NCBI GenBank assembly: GCA_021324455.1
Contig: JAJPJA010000118.1
Location: 62,001-126,000, forward strand
DNA: 64,000 nucleotides
Direction: 5' to 3'
Source: Pseudomonadota bacterium
GTDB taxonomy: Bacteria > Desulfobacterota > Binatia > Binatales > Binataceae
Shown: positions 7,731 to 16,392 of the stretch, one piece after another
Numbering within the stretch: position 1 is the first letter of the stretch
Layout: the number at the start of each line of letters is the position of its first letter
The notes under the pieces: model-generated
The model's database searches: none
Told to the model about the DNA's origin: nothing
What the model saw: only the letters and a program-made list of their open reading frames with translations
Translations under genes and position numbers: made by a program

Positions 7731-8924
7731 CTAGTCCACCCGCACCATCAACTCCGTCAGCGCTCGATTGCGATGGCCGCCGCGATATTTGAAGGGAGCA
7801 TCCGGGTTTGACAGCCGCATCTTCGGAAACGCCTTCAGCCATGACGCCAGCGCGACCTGGTTCTCCATCCTTGCCAGGTATGCCCCGAGGCAGAAGTGCA
7901 GGCCCAGGCCGAGTCCCAGATGCTCGTCGGTGTTGCGCGTGATGTCGTAGGTATCGGGATCGGGAAATTTCGCGGGGTCGCGGTTGGCTGCGGCCAGAAT
8001 CACGAACAGCGGGCTGCCGCCCGCAATATCGGTCCCTTCGAAGTTGACGTCCTCCCCGGCGTAGCGCGTAATCAGAAGCACCGAGTTGTCAAAGCGCATG
8101 GTCTCTTCGACGGTGTTGTTGACCAATTCCGGGCGGCCGCGCAGCAATTCCAGCTGCTCCGGATGTGTCAGCAGGTTCTTGGCCACGTTCGCCAGCAGTC
8201 CGGCGGTGGTATCCTGACCCGCCAGCAGAACCAGCATCATCATGTTGACCGCGTCTTCGTAACTCATCTGGTCCTGGCGGTAAAAATCGATCATCTCACC
8301 GAGAAAATCCTCCTCGGGCGATTCCTTCAGACGGCGGTCGATCATCTCGGAAAAATACTTGCGCCATGACGCCTGCGCCTGCGAAAAACTCAGCGGCACC
8401 TTCTGACCCGGCTCGGTCGCTCCGATTGCGCTCAGCCCCCTGGCCCATCGCTGATACAGGTCGCGATGTTCCAGCGGCATATCCATCATCCAGCAGATGA
8501 CATAGAGCGGGATGAGGTAGGCGAATTCGCTCACAAAATCGAACTCGCTCCTGCCGCGCAGTTTCTCGATGATGCCGTCCACGATTGATTGGGTCTGCCC
8601 GGTGTAGGAGCGAACGCTCTTGGGCGAGAAAGTCCGCTGCACCAGTTTGCGCAGGCGGCTGTGATCGGGTTCGTCGGCGAACGAAATCACCTTGGCGCCG
8701 CCGAATACATCCAACGCCGCGTTCACTTCGTCTTTGGGGATTTCGTTCTTGAAGTTGTCCACGTCCTTGAGTGCCTTGACCACGTGGTCGTAGCAGGCGA
8801 TCAGAGTTGTGGTCTGGCCCAGGAAGATTTGTTTGGGCGGCCCATGCATCAGCGGTTTATAGAACGGAAACGGATCGGCGACGATCCGCGGATCGATGGG
8901 ATTGAAGTCAACTGCATTGCTCAT
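7731..8924 (-). CDS. Cytochrome P450
   Basis: A 397-residue soluble bacterial P450, the normal size for the class. The I-helix oxygen-activation motif AGQDTT is at 235-240, the K-helix E274-x-x-R277 in EETMRF, and the heme-binding loop GLGLHFCLGAYL has ligand C345. The usual Phe at the start of that loop is Leu here. Start ATG 8924 follows AGGAG. It hydroxylates or epoxidises a hydrophobic substrate using NAD(P)H through ferredoxin and reductase partners, neither encoded nearby. It is the last gene of the minus-strand cluster with LLM monooxygenase, ALDH, AraC regulator and SDR, with a 271-base gap to the LLM gene, so it may have its own promoter. Confidence 0.93.
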   Translation of the reverse strand: MSNAVDFNPIDPRIVADPFPFYKPLMHGPPKQIFLGQTTTLIACYDHVVKALKDVDNFKNEIPKDEVNAALDVFGGAKVISFADEPDHSRLRKLVQRTFSPKSVRSYTGQTQSIVDGIIEKLRGRSEFDFVSEFAYLIPLYVICWMMDMPLEHRDLYQRWARGLSAIGATEPGQKVPLSFSQAQASWRKYFSEMIDRRLKESPEEDFLGEMIDFYRQDQMSYEDAVNMMMLVLLAGQDTTAGLLANVAKNLLTHPEQLELLRGRPELVNNTVEETMRFDNSVLLITRYAGEDVNFEGTDIAGGSPLFVILAAANRDPAKFPDPDTYDITRNTDEHLGLGLGLHFCLGAYLARMENQVALASWLKAFPKMRLSNPDAPFKYRGGHRNRALTELMVRVD

Positions 8925-9195
8925 GGGATTGAGCTCCTGGCCGCGGTTGGGCTTTATCATCTGTTCCGATGGGCCAATGATGCACAGAATAGCGGGCGCT
9001 GAAAACCGTAATCTTTCGGATTCTTGCCGCGGCTTTAGAGATCTTGCCGCGAAATCGTGCGGCGAAAAAAAACGCTCCAATGCGCGATCAACCCCGGCCG
9101 CGGGCGAAACGGGCCAACCCACGCCCGCACCGCTCATCGGAAAGCCGGTCCGCTTGCGCGGATTCGAATGCCGCCGAAAGGATCGCCCAACAGCC

Positions 9196-10392
9196 TTATT
9201 TTTTGGCGTTGGCCTCCAGCGTAGCCGCCGCGGGCGGCAGGGCGTTGCCGGTTACGCGGTATTGCTCGTGCTGCTCGTTGGTGGTGCGGATCCCCTCTTC
9301 CAGCGCCGCCAGCTGCTCGTCGCGATGCTGCAGGTTGAAGTCGTAAACCGCGCGGCGGGTCGCGAACCCGCGGTTGAAATGCGGCATCACGTAGCGCGCG
9401 ATCAGCTCGTAGCTGCGCTTGGTCTGCTCCCAGTCCGCCCAGTCGTTGGCCAGGATCAGATGCGCTCCGAACTCGCCGATCCGGTAGATGCGTTCGATAT
9501 GGCGGATAGCGTCGTCAGGTGTTCCAATCGCCGCCAGTCCGTTATCGACCAGGAAGTTGGCCGGGTCCTGGATTCCCGGCGGCACGATCGCAAATGTCCC
9601 CGCCTCGGCCAGATAACGGCACCACGCGTCGAGCCCGAATTTGACGTTCTCGAAAGCCTTCTCGCGCGTCTCCGCGATGTGCATCAGCGAGCAGATCCGC
9701 AGGCGGCTGCGATCGACCTTCTGTCCCGTGCGCGCCGCCGTCTGCTCGGCCAGGCTCCAGTTGTCGAACAGCGCCTGCAGCGCGATGTCCGACGTGCCGC
9801 TGATCGACACCATCCCCAGCCCCCACGTTCCGGCCAGCAAACCCGCCACCGGCGTGCGCGAGGAACTGATCACGACTTCGAGATGCGGGTCGCTGTAGGG
9901 CGGCAGTTGCAGGCGCGCGTTGCGCAGCACGAACCAGTCGGTCTCGATCGTCACGGTTTCGCCGCGCAGCAGGCGCATGATGACTTCGACCGACTCGCGC
10001 ACGCGGCGGCGCTGGTCGACGGTCCTGACGTTGAACATCATCGCGTCGCTGACCAGCGCGCCGGGCCCGACGCCGAGCATCGCGCGGCCGCGCGTCATGT
10101 GATCGAGCAGCGTCATGCGGTCGGCCACCATCATCGGCGAATGATAGGGCAGAGAGATTACGCCGGTGCCCAACTTGATGTACCTGGTGCGCTGTGCGGC
10201 GGCGCCGATGAAGATTTCGGGCGACGCGATAATCTCGAATCCGCCCGAATGATGCTCGCCGATCCAGGCTTCGTCGTAGCCCAGATGATCGAGCAGTTCG
10301 ATCAACTCCATATCGCGATCGAGCGTGGTGGTGGGGTCTTCGATGATGGCGTGAAAAGGGGCAAGAAAAATTCCCGAGCGCAGCCGTTTCAT
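9196..10392 (-). CDS. LLM-class flavin-dependent monooxygenase
   Basis: A 398-residue protein of the bacterial luciferase-like (LLM) fold. Family text includes GIFLAPFH near the start, LGYDEAWIGEHHSGG, LGTGVISLPYHSP and RGRAMLGVGPGAL. These enzymes use reduced FMN (or F420) and O2 to oxygenate substrates; a separate flavin reductase is normally needed and none is seen here. Start at 10392, preceded only by a weak GGGAC. It lies 68 bases after the aldehyde dehydrogenase gene in the same orientation. The C-terminal 40 residues are Glu/Gln/Thr-rich and probably flexible. A second, distinct LLM protein is at 19957-21366. Confidence 0.88.
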   Translation of the reverse strand: MKRLRSGIFLAPFHAIIEDPTTTLDRDMELIELLDHLGYDEAWIGEHHSGGFEIIASPEIFIGAAAQRTRYIKLGTGVISLPYHSPMMVADRMTLLDHMTRGRAMLGVGPGALVSDAMMFNVRTVDQRRRVRESVEVIMRLLRGETVTIETDWFVLRNARLQLPPYSDPHLEVVISSSRTPVAGLLAGTWGLGMVSISGTSDIALQALFDNWSLAEQTAARTGQKVDRSRLRICSLMHIAETREKAFENVKFGLDAWCRYLAEAGTFAIVPPGIQDPANFLVDNGLAAIGTPDDAIRHIERIYRIGEFGAHLILANDWADWEQTKRSYELIARYVMPHFNRGFATRRAVYDFNLQHRDEQLAALEEGIRTTNEQHEQYRVTGNALPPAAATLEANAKK

Positions 10393-10460
10393 TATCTTTT
10401 GTCCCGCCGCAGAATTAGTCGCTTAAGCCTACCGGTATCGCCCTTCCAAGTCATCCTGAA

Positions 10461-11975
10461 TCAGCGCCCGCTCAACCCGATATAAACCGATTTGATCTCG
10501 GTATATTCCTCGATTCCCTGCAGGCCGCCCTCGCGTCCGAGTCCCGACCCCTTGAACCCGCCGAACGGCAGATTGGGCAGCGTGGCAAAGGTGTTGACGC
10601 CGATTTTGCCGGCGCGAAAGCCGCGCGCAAACCGCATCGCGCGCCCGAGGTCCCGCGTGCAGACCATCGCGGCCAGGCCATAGCTGGTGTCGTTGGCAAG
10701 GCGCAGGGCGTCGGCTTCATCCTTGAACGGGATCATCGCCAGCACCGGCCCGAAGATTTCCTCGCGCGCGATCGTCATGTCGTTGCGCACGCCGGCAAAC
10801 AGCGTCGGATTGACGTAGTTGCCCCGGGCCAGCTCGGCGTTTTTGGGCCGGTCGCCGCCAATCACCAGCCGCGCCCCTTCTTCGGCGCCGCGGCTGATGT
10901 AACCCATGATGCGGTCGAGCTGTTTTTCGTTGATGATCGGCGCCGAGGTGGTGGACGGATCGAACGGGTCGCCGAATCTGACCGAATTCGCCCACGCGGC
11001 GGCTTTTTCCACGACCGCGTCATAGATCGATTCCTGGACCAGCGTACGCGTCAGACACGAGCATCCCTGGCCCGACAGCCCCGTGGATACACCGGCCATC
11101 GCCGCCGCCGCGGCCATATTCAGGTCGGGAGCGTCATCGAAGATGACCTGCGGGCTCTTGCCGCCCAGTTCCAGCGCAACGCGTTTGATGCCTTTTCCCG
11201 AGACTTCGATTATATGCTCGCCGACCCGGCGGCTGCCGGTGAAATGGATCTTGTCCACCAGCGGATGCGAGATGAGCGCCTCGCCAACCACTGGACCGGT
11301 TCCAGGCACCAGGTTGAACACGCCTTTGGGAAGGCCGGCTTCCTCCAGCAGTTGAGTGAGCCGGATCACCGTCAGGCTGGCGTATTCGGACGGTTTCATG
11401 ACGATAGTGCATCCCGCCGCCAGCGCGGGCGCGACCTTCTTGCAGAACAGGTTCAGCGGTGCGTTCCAGGGCAGGATCGCCGCCACCACGCCGACCGGCT
11501 CGCGCAGCGTCATCGCCATTACATCGTCGGCGCCGCCGCTGTCGGGCAGCGTCTGTCCGCCGAGCTTGTCGATCCATCCCGCATAATGCTCGAAGGTGTC
11601 GGCGAAGTATTCGGGTCCGAGCGGATAGGCCGCATGCGACGAGACCGGCAGTCCATTGTCGAGGGTTTGCAGATGATTGAGTTCGGCCGCGTGGGCGCGG
11701 GCAAGGCCGGCAATCCTGTCCAAAACGCGTTTGCGGTCTCGCGCCTTCATCCTGGGCCACGGGCCTGCTTCGAACGCGTCGCGGGCCGCGCGCACCGCCC
11801 GATCCACGTCCTCGGCGCCGGCGACGGCGAAACGCACCACGGTTTCATGAGTGGCCGGATGGATATGTGCCCAGCTTTCGCCGCCGCGCGGCTCAATCCA
11901 GCGCCCGTCCACATACAGGTTGGGACAATCCTTTACGCCAAGTTGGTCGCGATGGGGCAGAACGCTGAAGGCCAT
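10461..11975 (-). CDS. NAD(P)-dependent aldehyde dehydrogenase
   Basis: A 504-residue ALDH of standard length. Coenzyme-binding block ILPWNAPL, phosphate region MKPSEYASL, and FTGSRRVGEHI. Catalytic general base E269 in LELGGKSP; nucleophile C305 in GQGCSCLTR. C-terminal NLPFGGFKGSGLGREGG is typical of betaine/aromatic aldehyde dehydrogenase relatives. Start ATG 11975 follows GGGAGG. It oxidises an aldehyde to the acid, plausibly one made by the neighbouring P450, LLM or SDR enzymes. It is directly downstream of the AraC regulator (95-base gap), which suggests local control. Confidence 0.95.
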   Translation of the reverse strand: MAFSVLPHRDQLGVKDCPNLYVDGRWIEPRGGESWAHIHPATHETVVRFAVAGAEDVDRAVRAARDAFEAGPWPRMKARDRKRVLDRIAGLARAHAAELNHLQTLDNGLPVSSHAAYPLGPEYFADTFEHYAGWIDKLGGQTLPDSGGADDVMAMTLREPVGVVAAILPWNAPLNLFCKKVAPALAAGCTIVMKPSEYASLTVIRLTQLLEEAGLPKGVFNLVPGTGPVVGEALISHPLVDKIHFTGSRRVGEHIIEVSGKGIKRVALELGGKSPQVIFDDAPDLNMAAAAAMAGVSTGLSGQGCSCLTRTLVQESIYDAVVEKAAAWANSVRFGDPFDPSTTSAPIINEKQLDRIMGYISRGAEEGARLVIGGDRPKNAELARGNYVNPTLFAGVRNDMTIAREEIFGPVLAMIPFKDEADALRLANDTSYGLAAMVCTRDLGRAMRFARGFRAGKIGVNTFATLPNLPFGGFKGSGLGREGGLQGIEEYTEIKSVYIGLSGR

Positions 11976-12070
11976 TTTTCGATCCTCCCGATTAAGACGA
12001 AGCGCTAGCTTGTGCCGCGCTTTGCGCGGCGAGTTCGCGACTTAGACTACTTCAATGCCGCGGAGCGGCG

Positions 12071-12967
12071 CTAATGTCTTTGCCGCTGGCGGTAGGCGGC
12101 CGGCGTGGTGCCGACCAGCTTGTGGAACACGGCGGTGAAATGGCTCTGGCTTTCGAAGCCGAGATTGGCCGAGATTTCCGACAACGGGGTGGCCGTCGCC
12201 TCCAGCATCGTGCGAGCCCGCGCGACGCGTTTGCGCAGCACGAACTGATGCGGCGGCAGGCCCATCGCTTCTTTAAACACGCGCGCAAAGCGGCATGGAC
12301 TCATCTCGACCACCGCCCCCAACTCGGCCATCGAGAGGTCCGCCGCCAGATTCTCGTCGATATAGTCGAGTACCACGCGCAGGCGGCGCGATCCGATCGC
12401 GCCCGCGCGCAACTCGCACAGCGGGCCGCGCTCGGAATAATGCGCCAGCAGATGAGTCATCAAGGCCGTGGACAGCGATTCGCCGAACAGGCGGCCGCCA
12501 GGATATCCCTGCTCAATCTCGGCGCTGAGCGCCATCCCGATGTGAAAGAACTGCGGATCGCGCACCGAGTAGCAGTTGCGCAGACGGCCGGTACCCGGAT
12601 CGAGCAGATCGCCGGCGCATTGCGCCAGCATCCAGGAGCGCAGGCTGAGAAAAATGCTGGTCTGACGGCCGATTACATGCATCGAGGGGACGGGTCCGGG
12701 GCCCAGCACGCAGACCTGTCCGGGACTCATCGGCAGACGCTCCTTTCTGCCGTTGCGCCGGACTTCGAGTTCGCCCGCGCCTTCGACGGTGATGGTGACG
12801 AACGGTTCGAGCAGCATCACCTCGGGCGCTTTGAAGGGCGGCAGGCGATGGCGTTCCAGGCGGATTCCGCTCCACGGCGCCTGGCTGCTGGAGACCTGGG
12901 GCGCGGCCGGAAACGCCTCACGCGTGCGGCCGTCACGACAGTCGATGAGACGGATGCGATCGTCCAC
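12071..12967 (-). CDS. AraC-family transcriptional regulator
   Basis: A 298-residue protein with an N-terminal cupin-like/effector half and a C-terminal AraC double helix-turn-helix (about 195-295): LRVVLDYIDENLAADLS, SPCRFARVFKEAMGLPP and the signature ISANLGFESQSHFTAVFHK. It starts with GTG at 12967, seven bases after GAGGGG. It sits between the SDR and the aldehyde dehydrogenase on the same strand, so it probably controls this catabolic cluster and perhaps itself, activated by a pathway compound. The ligand is unknown. The N-terminal half carries a SITVEGAGELEVRRNGRKE-like beta-strand region seen in acetamidase/AraC-N proteins. Confidence 0.92.
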   Translation of the reverse strand: MDDRIRLIDCRDGRTREAFPAAPQVSSSQAPWSGIRLERHRLPPFKAPEVMLLEPFVTITVEGAGELEVRRNGRKERLPMSPGQVCVLGPGPVPSMHVIGRQTSIFLSLRSWMLAQCAGDLLDPGTGRLRNCYSVRDPQFFHIGMALSAEIEQGYPGGRLFGESLSTALMTHLLAHYSERGPLCELRAGAIGSRRLRVVLDYIDENLAADLSMAELGAVVEMSPCRFARVFKEAMGLPPHQFVLRKRVARARTMLEATATPLSEISANLGFESQSHFTAVFHKLVGTTPAAYRQRQRH

Positions 12968-12997
12968 AGTCGTTCCCCTCGCGCCCGTGGTTTATAA

Positions 12998-13786
12998 CTA
13001 CTCGAAAAACGCCATCCTATGCCCCGCGGTCCATCCGCCGTCCACCACCAGGGTGTGGCCGGTGATAAAACTGGCGTCGTCGCTGCACAGGAACAGCGCA
13101 GCTTTCGCAATCTCTTCGGGCTGCGCCTGCCGCTTGATCAGGCTATGGGTCAAGGCGAGTTGTCCCATCTTCGCCAACTGCTCGGGCGGGATACGGTCGA
13201 TTATACCCTTGGCGATGTTGGTTTGAACACCGCCGGGGCAGATACAGTTGGCGCGCACGTTATAGTGCGCGTAATCCATCGCGATCGACTTCATCAGGTT
13301 GATGACGCCGGCTTTGGCCGCGCCGTAATGCGGCTCGCCGTTATGCCCCTCCAGCCCCGCAATCGACCCGGTGGCGAGAATCACCCCGCCATGTTTCATC
13401 ATCTCGGCCAGCGCGTACTTGCATCCGAGGAACACACCCTTGAGATTGATCGCCAGCATCCGATCCCATTCCTCCTCGGTCATGCTATGCACCTGGGCGG
13501 GGAAGAAGATGCCGGCGTTGTTGTAGATGATATCCAGGGTGCCGAATCGTTTGACGGTTTCCGCCACCATCGCCTGCGCATCGCGCGCTTTGGAAACGTC
13601 GGTTTTGAACGCAAACGCCTGGCCGCCGGCTTTGGCGATCTCGGCCGCGGCCGACTTGGCGCCGTCCTCGTCAACGTCGACGGCCGCGACCCTGGCGCCT
13701 TCCTGCGCGAACAGGATGGCGGTAGCGCGGCCGATTCCCGAGCCCGCACCGGTTATGATGGCGGCTTTGCCGTCCAGCTTGCCCAT
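12998..13786 (-). CDS. SDR-family NAD(P)-dependent oxidoreductase
   Basis: A 262-residue classical short-chain dehydrogenase. Nucleotide-binding [10 protein letters not shown], structural NNAG, catalytic Ser in ATGSIAG, Y-x-x-x-K in YGAAKAG, and C-terminal [11 protein letters not shown]. An Asp (VAAVDVDE) after beta-2 suggests NAD+ preference. Start ATG 13786 follows ATGGAGGAG. It is the first gene of the cluster running to the P450, 30 bases upstream of the AraC gene. It probably oxidises an alcohol or 3-hydroxyacyl group to feed the aldehyde dehydrogenase or CoA steps; substrate unknown. Confidence 0.93.
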   Translation of the reverse strand: MGKLDGKAAIITGAGSGIGRATAILFAQEGARVAAVDVDEDGAKSAAAEIAKAGGQAFAFKTDVSKARDAQAMVAETVKRFGTLDIIYNNAGIFFPAQVHSMTEEEWDRMLAINLKGVFLGCKYALAEMMKHGGVILATGSIAGLEGHNGEPHYGAAKAGVINLMKSIAMDYAHYNVRANCICPGGVQTNIAKGIIDRIPPEQLAKMGQLALTHSLIKRQAQPEEIAKAALFLCSDDASFITGHTLVVDGGWTAGHRMAFFE

Positions 13787-13987
13787 GATTCTCCTCCATG
13801 CGGAAATACAACGAAACGCTGAGCGCGCCGCGTTTACTTCCCGTTACACTTGATTAACCGCCCCGGTCAATCAGAGACTGGCGCGGCAAGTGTCAGGAAC
13901 TTGACGCCGGAAGGCTTGAGATAAGGGCCCGGGAAGCGCAGTAATCAGACACGACGCTATCGTGCAGATCTCCGGGTCGGCGAAAAT

Positions 13988-14923
13988 ATGGGCATAACTA
14001 CAATCGGCTCCGGTTTCCACAGCGTGAATTACGTTGTAAGCGACGCCAAACGGGCGGCGGAGCGCTTCTCCTCGCTGGTGCCCGGAACTGCGTTTGCGGC
14101 CGGGACCGTCAGGATGAATCCGATCGACCGCGGCGGATTGGCAGTTGAATTGGACGCCGCGATTGCGCATCTGGGCCCGCGCGGCGAGTACGAGGTGCGG
14201 ATGTTGCACCCGCTCGGCCGCGACCCGATGTTCCATCGTGCGCTTGCCGCACGCGGACCCGGACTGCATCACGTCGGCTTCCGCGTCGCTGACCTGCACT
14301 GCGCGGCGCAGCGAATGGCGCGCTGCGCGGCGCTGGCGGCGGAACTGCGCGATGAAGCCGGAGGGCGCCATCTCTTTTATACATGCGATCCAATTGGCGG
14401 CCTGATCGAATTGAGCGAAAGCGGCGCCGACAGCGCATTTGACGCGGCCGCTGCGGATTCGCTGGCCCCGTATTTCACCCAGATAGCGTACGTGGTCAAC
14501 GATATCGCGGCGGCGCGCCGATGGATCGAACAGGCGCTTGGATGCGAAGTCGCCGCCGCCCGCGATATCGTGCAGGGACCGGCGTGGAATCTGCACTTCC
14601 GCGGCCAACCGGTGCCGTATGATTTCGGTCTGAAAATGGTGATCGGAAAGCTTGGTCCCGCCGGCGAGGGTCAGATCGAGCTGCTCGAACCGCAGCGCAA
14701 CGAAAACGTACTGGCCGAGTTCCTGAACACGCACGGGCCCGGACTCAACCATATCGCCTTCGCGGTGCCGGATTATTACAGGCTGACGCGGGCGCTGCGC
14801 TCCACCGGTGTGCCGCCGCTTAAGGAGATTCATGTGCCGGGTACCGTGCATTCCAGCTATTTCGACTGCACCGGCGAAGAACTCAGTACGATCGAAGTGT
14901 TCGAAACGGGGGCCAACGCCTGA
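13988..14923 (+). CDS. Two-domain VOC/glyoxalase-fold protein
   Basis: A 311-residue protein with two vicinal-oxygen-chelate modules: residues about 8-135 (FHSVNYVVSDAKRAAERF, GPGLHHVGFRVADL, GGLIELSE) and about 150-305 (FTQIAYVVNDIAAARRW, GPGLNHIAFAVPDYY, ELSTIEVFE). The His of LHHVGF and LNHIAF and the Glu of LIELSE and LSTIEVFE match VOC metal-ligand positions. The family includes extradiol dioxygenases, epimerases and glyoxalases; which reaction applies is unclear. It starts the plus-strand group with DUF2889, divergent from the SDR cluster across a 200-base gap. The start codon has no strong Shine-Dalgarno. A 326-codon antisense frame over it was rejected. Confidence 0.82.
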   Translation: MGITTIGSGFHSVNYVVSDAKRAAERFSSLVPGTAFAAGTVRMNPIDRGGLAVELDAAIAHLGPRGEYEVRMLHPLGRDPMFHRALAARGPGLHHVGFRVADLHCAAQRMARCAALAAELRDEAGGRHLFYTCDPIGGLIELSESGADSAFDAAAADSLAPYFTQIAYVVNDIAAARRWIEQALGCEVAAARDIVQGPAWNLHFRGQPVPYDFGLKMVIGKLGPAGEGQIELLEPQRNENVLAEFLNTHGPGLNHIAFAVPDYYRLTRALRSTGVPPLKEIHVPGTVHSSYFDCTGEELSTIEVFETGANA

Positions 14924-14991
14924 CGCAATTGACCCGTGGATCGAATCCTGCGACGCTCAAAAAGTCCAGCTCAATTTTGGCGGGAGGACTG

Positions 14992-15786
14992 ATGCCGGTA
15001 CCTGTCTACAGACGCCGAATTCGTATCGTTACCGCTGCCGGCCGGGCGCGCGCCGATATCGAGGACGACGCCCATCGCTACGGCGTCGCGCTGCTGCATG
15101 ACGGCAGCAAGGTGACCGCAATCCGGGGCGAGGGCCTGCGCACGCCATGGACATTATGCATCGACGCCGCGAAGCTGGTGGAGCGGCTGATCGGGATGCC
15201 GCTGACGTCAGACCCGGCCGCGATTTACAAGTACACCGACGGCCGTTTCCAATGCACCCACGCCTTTGACGTGGCGGGTCTGGCGATCGCGCATGCCTTC
15301 CGCGGCACCCCGCGCCGTCAGTACGATATAGACGTTCCCTATCCGGTGCTGGAGCCCAACGCGCGCAAGACCCTGACCCTGCTGCGCGACGGCGAGTTGG
15401 CGCTGCAATGGACCGTCGAAGCCGGCAACATCATTTCGCCCGCGCCGTACGCCGGACACAGTCTCGCCGACGTGGTGCGCTGGGCCAAAAAGAATCTGAC
15501 CAATCCCGACGACTACGAGGCGGTGGTAGTCGCGCGCCGCGCCACCCACATATCGGGAGTGAAGACGCAGGACCTCGACAGCCGCATATCGGCCGCGGTC
15601 GGCGGACAGTCGATGGGCCGATGCTGGGTGTTTCAGCCGGAACGGGCGGCGGCGGCGTGGAGAATCAAGGGGAATACGCGCGACTTCACACCCAGCGCGC
15701 AACCGATGCTCTCGGATCTGGAAACCATCGCGCCCGACGGACTCGGTCCGATGCCCGCGCCGGAAATTGTAAAGCCCGAAGTATAA
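14992..15786 (+). CDS. DUF2889 family protein
   Basis: A 264-residue protein matching DUF2889, known from aromatic and steroid catabolic loci but without an assigned reaction. Recognisable text: MPVPVYRRRIRIVTAAGRAR at the N-terminus, ALLHDGSKVTAIRGEGLRTP, the CTHAFDVAGLAIAHA segment, and a C-terminal GQSMGRCWVFQPERA. ATG 14992 follows GGGAGG and gives the family N-terminus; an upstream in-frame ATG at 14929 was rejected. It is 68 bases after the VOC gene and probably co-transcribed. Conserved His/Asp residues hint at metal or ligand binding, but this is not established. Confidence 0.8.
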   Translation: MPVPVYRRRIRIVTAAGRARADIEDDAHRYGVALLHDGSKVTAIRGEGLRTPWTLCIDAAKLVERLIGMPLTSDPAAIYKYTDGRFQCTHAFDVAGLAIAHAFRGTPRRQYDIDVPYPVLEPNARKTLTLLRDGELALQWTVEAGNIISPAPYAGHSLADVVRWAKKNLTNPDDYEAVVVARRATHISGVKTQDLDSRISAAVGGQSMGRCWVFQPERAAAAWRIKGNTRDFTPSAQPMLSDLETIAPDGLGPMPAPEIVKPEV

Positions 15787-15842
15787 ATCGATGCGTTTCA
15801 ACCATGCCGCTGACGCGGTGAGGCAAAGAGGAGGTTCTGGCG

Positions 15843-16142
15843 ATGGCTCTGTTTCTGGACACGATTTACTTCAATCGTCAGCCGGCCGACAAGGTCAAAC
15901 AGGCGCTGGCCAACATCCATAAGACGCTCAGCAGCGGCGACGGGCTGCCCAAAGGCGTAACCGTCAAAGGGGGTCCGTGGTATTCAAACGAGGAGCTGAA
16001 GCTGGTGGTCGTGCTCGATATGCAGGATCACAGCCTGACCTACACCGCGTTCTCCAACGCAGTCACCGGCGGGATGGTCGAAAAGCGCAAGCTGGAACCG
16101 ATCGTGGACTGGACCGCGGTGGAGGCGTTTATCAAGTCGTGA
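15843..16142 (+). CDS. Small conserved-looking protein of unknown function
   Basis: A 99-residue soluble protein behind a strong AGAGGAGG site. No signal peptide or membrane segment. The pattern of alternating strands and helices (LFLDTIYFNRQPADKVKQAL, ELKLVVVLDMQDHSL, VEKRKLEPIVDW) fits a small dimeric alpha/beta-barrel type fold but I do not recognise a family. It lies 56 bases after DUF2889 in the same orientation and probably belongs to that transcription unit. Confidence 0.7.
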   Translation: MALFLDTIYFNRQPADKVKQALANIHKTLSSGDGLPKGVTVKGGPWYSNEELKLVVVLDMQDHSLTYTAFSNAVTGGMVEKRKLEPIVDWTAVEAFIKS

Positions 16143-16257
16143 GCGCGCATCGCGTCCGCACTCATCCGCTCTTGCACGCGAGCGGGGGCCATACATGACC
16201 CGGGACGCGGTGACTACTTATGGAACGCGAGGGTAGAGGCTTCCGAGCGCCGATCGG

Positions 16258-16301
16258 GCGGCCCGGCCCGCCGCAGTGATAAGCGAAGCCGGGTGGGCCG
16301 C
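16258..16301. other. Imperfect GC-rich inverted repeat in the 16143-16392 intergenic gap
   Basis: GCGGCCCGGC (16258-16267) can pair with GCCGGGTGGGCCGC (16288-16301) with a three-base bulge. It lies between convergent genes (small protein on plus, GH31 on minus), where a bidirectional terminator would be useful, but no U-tract is present. Confidence 0.3.
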
Positions 16302-16392
16302 TGACCGTGAGAGGGGATAAGGCGGTCCGCCTGGATGATGCTGCGCAGGGTGGGGATGGCTTTCCGGGGTCCGCTCTATTTGGCCCGGAGAT

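Noticed and set aside
8896-10485. A 529-codon plus-strand frame
   Set aside because: Antisense to the LLM monooxygenase and part of the P450; Arg/His/Gln-rich with no recognisable domain.
13871-14851. A 326-codon minus-strand frame
   Set aside because: It is antisense to the two-domain VOC protein, whose repeated metal-ligand blocks are unambiguous.
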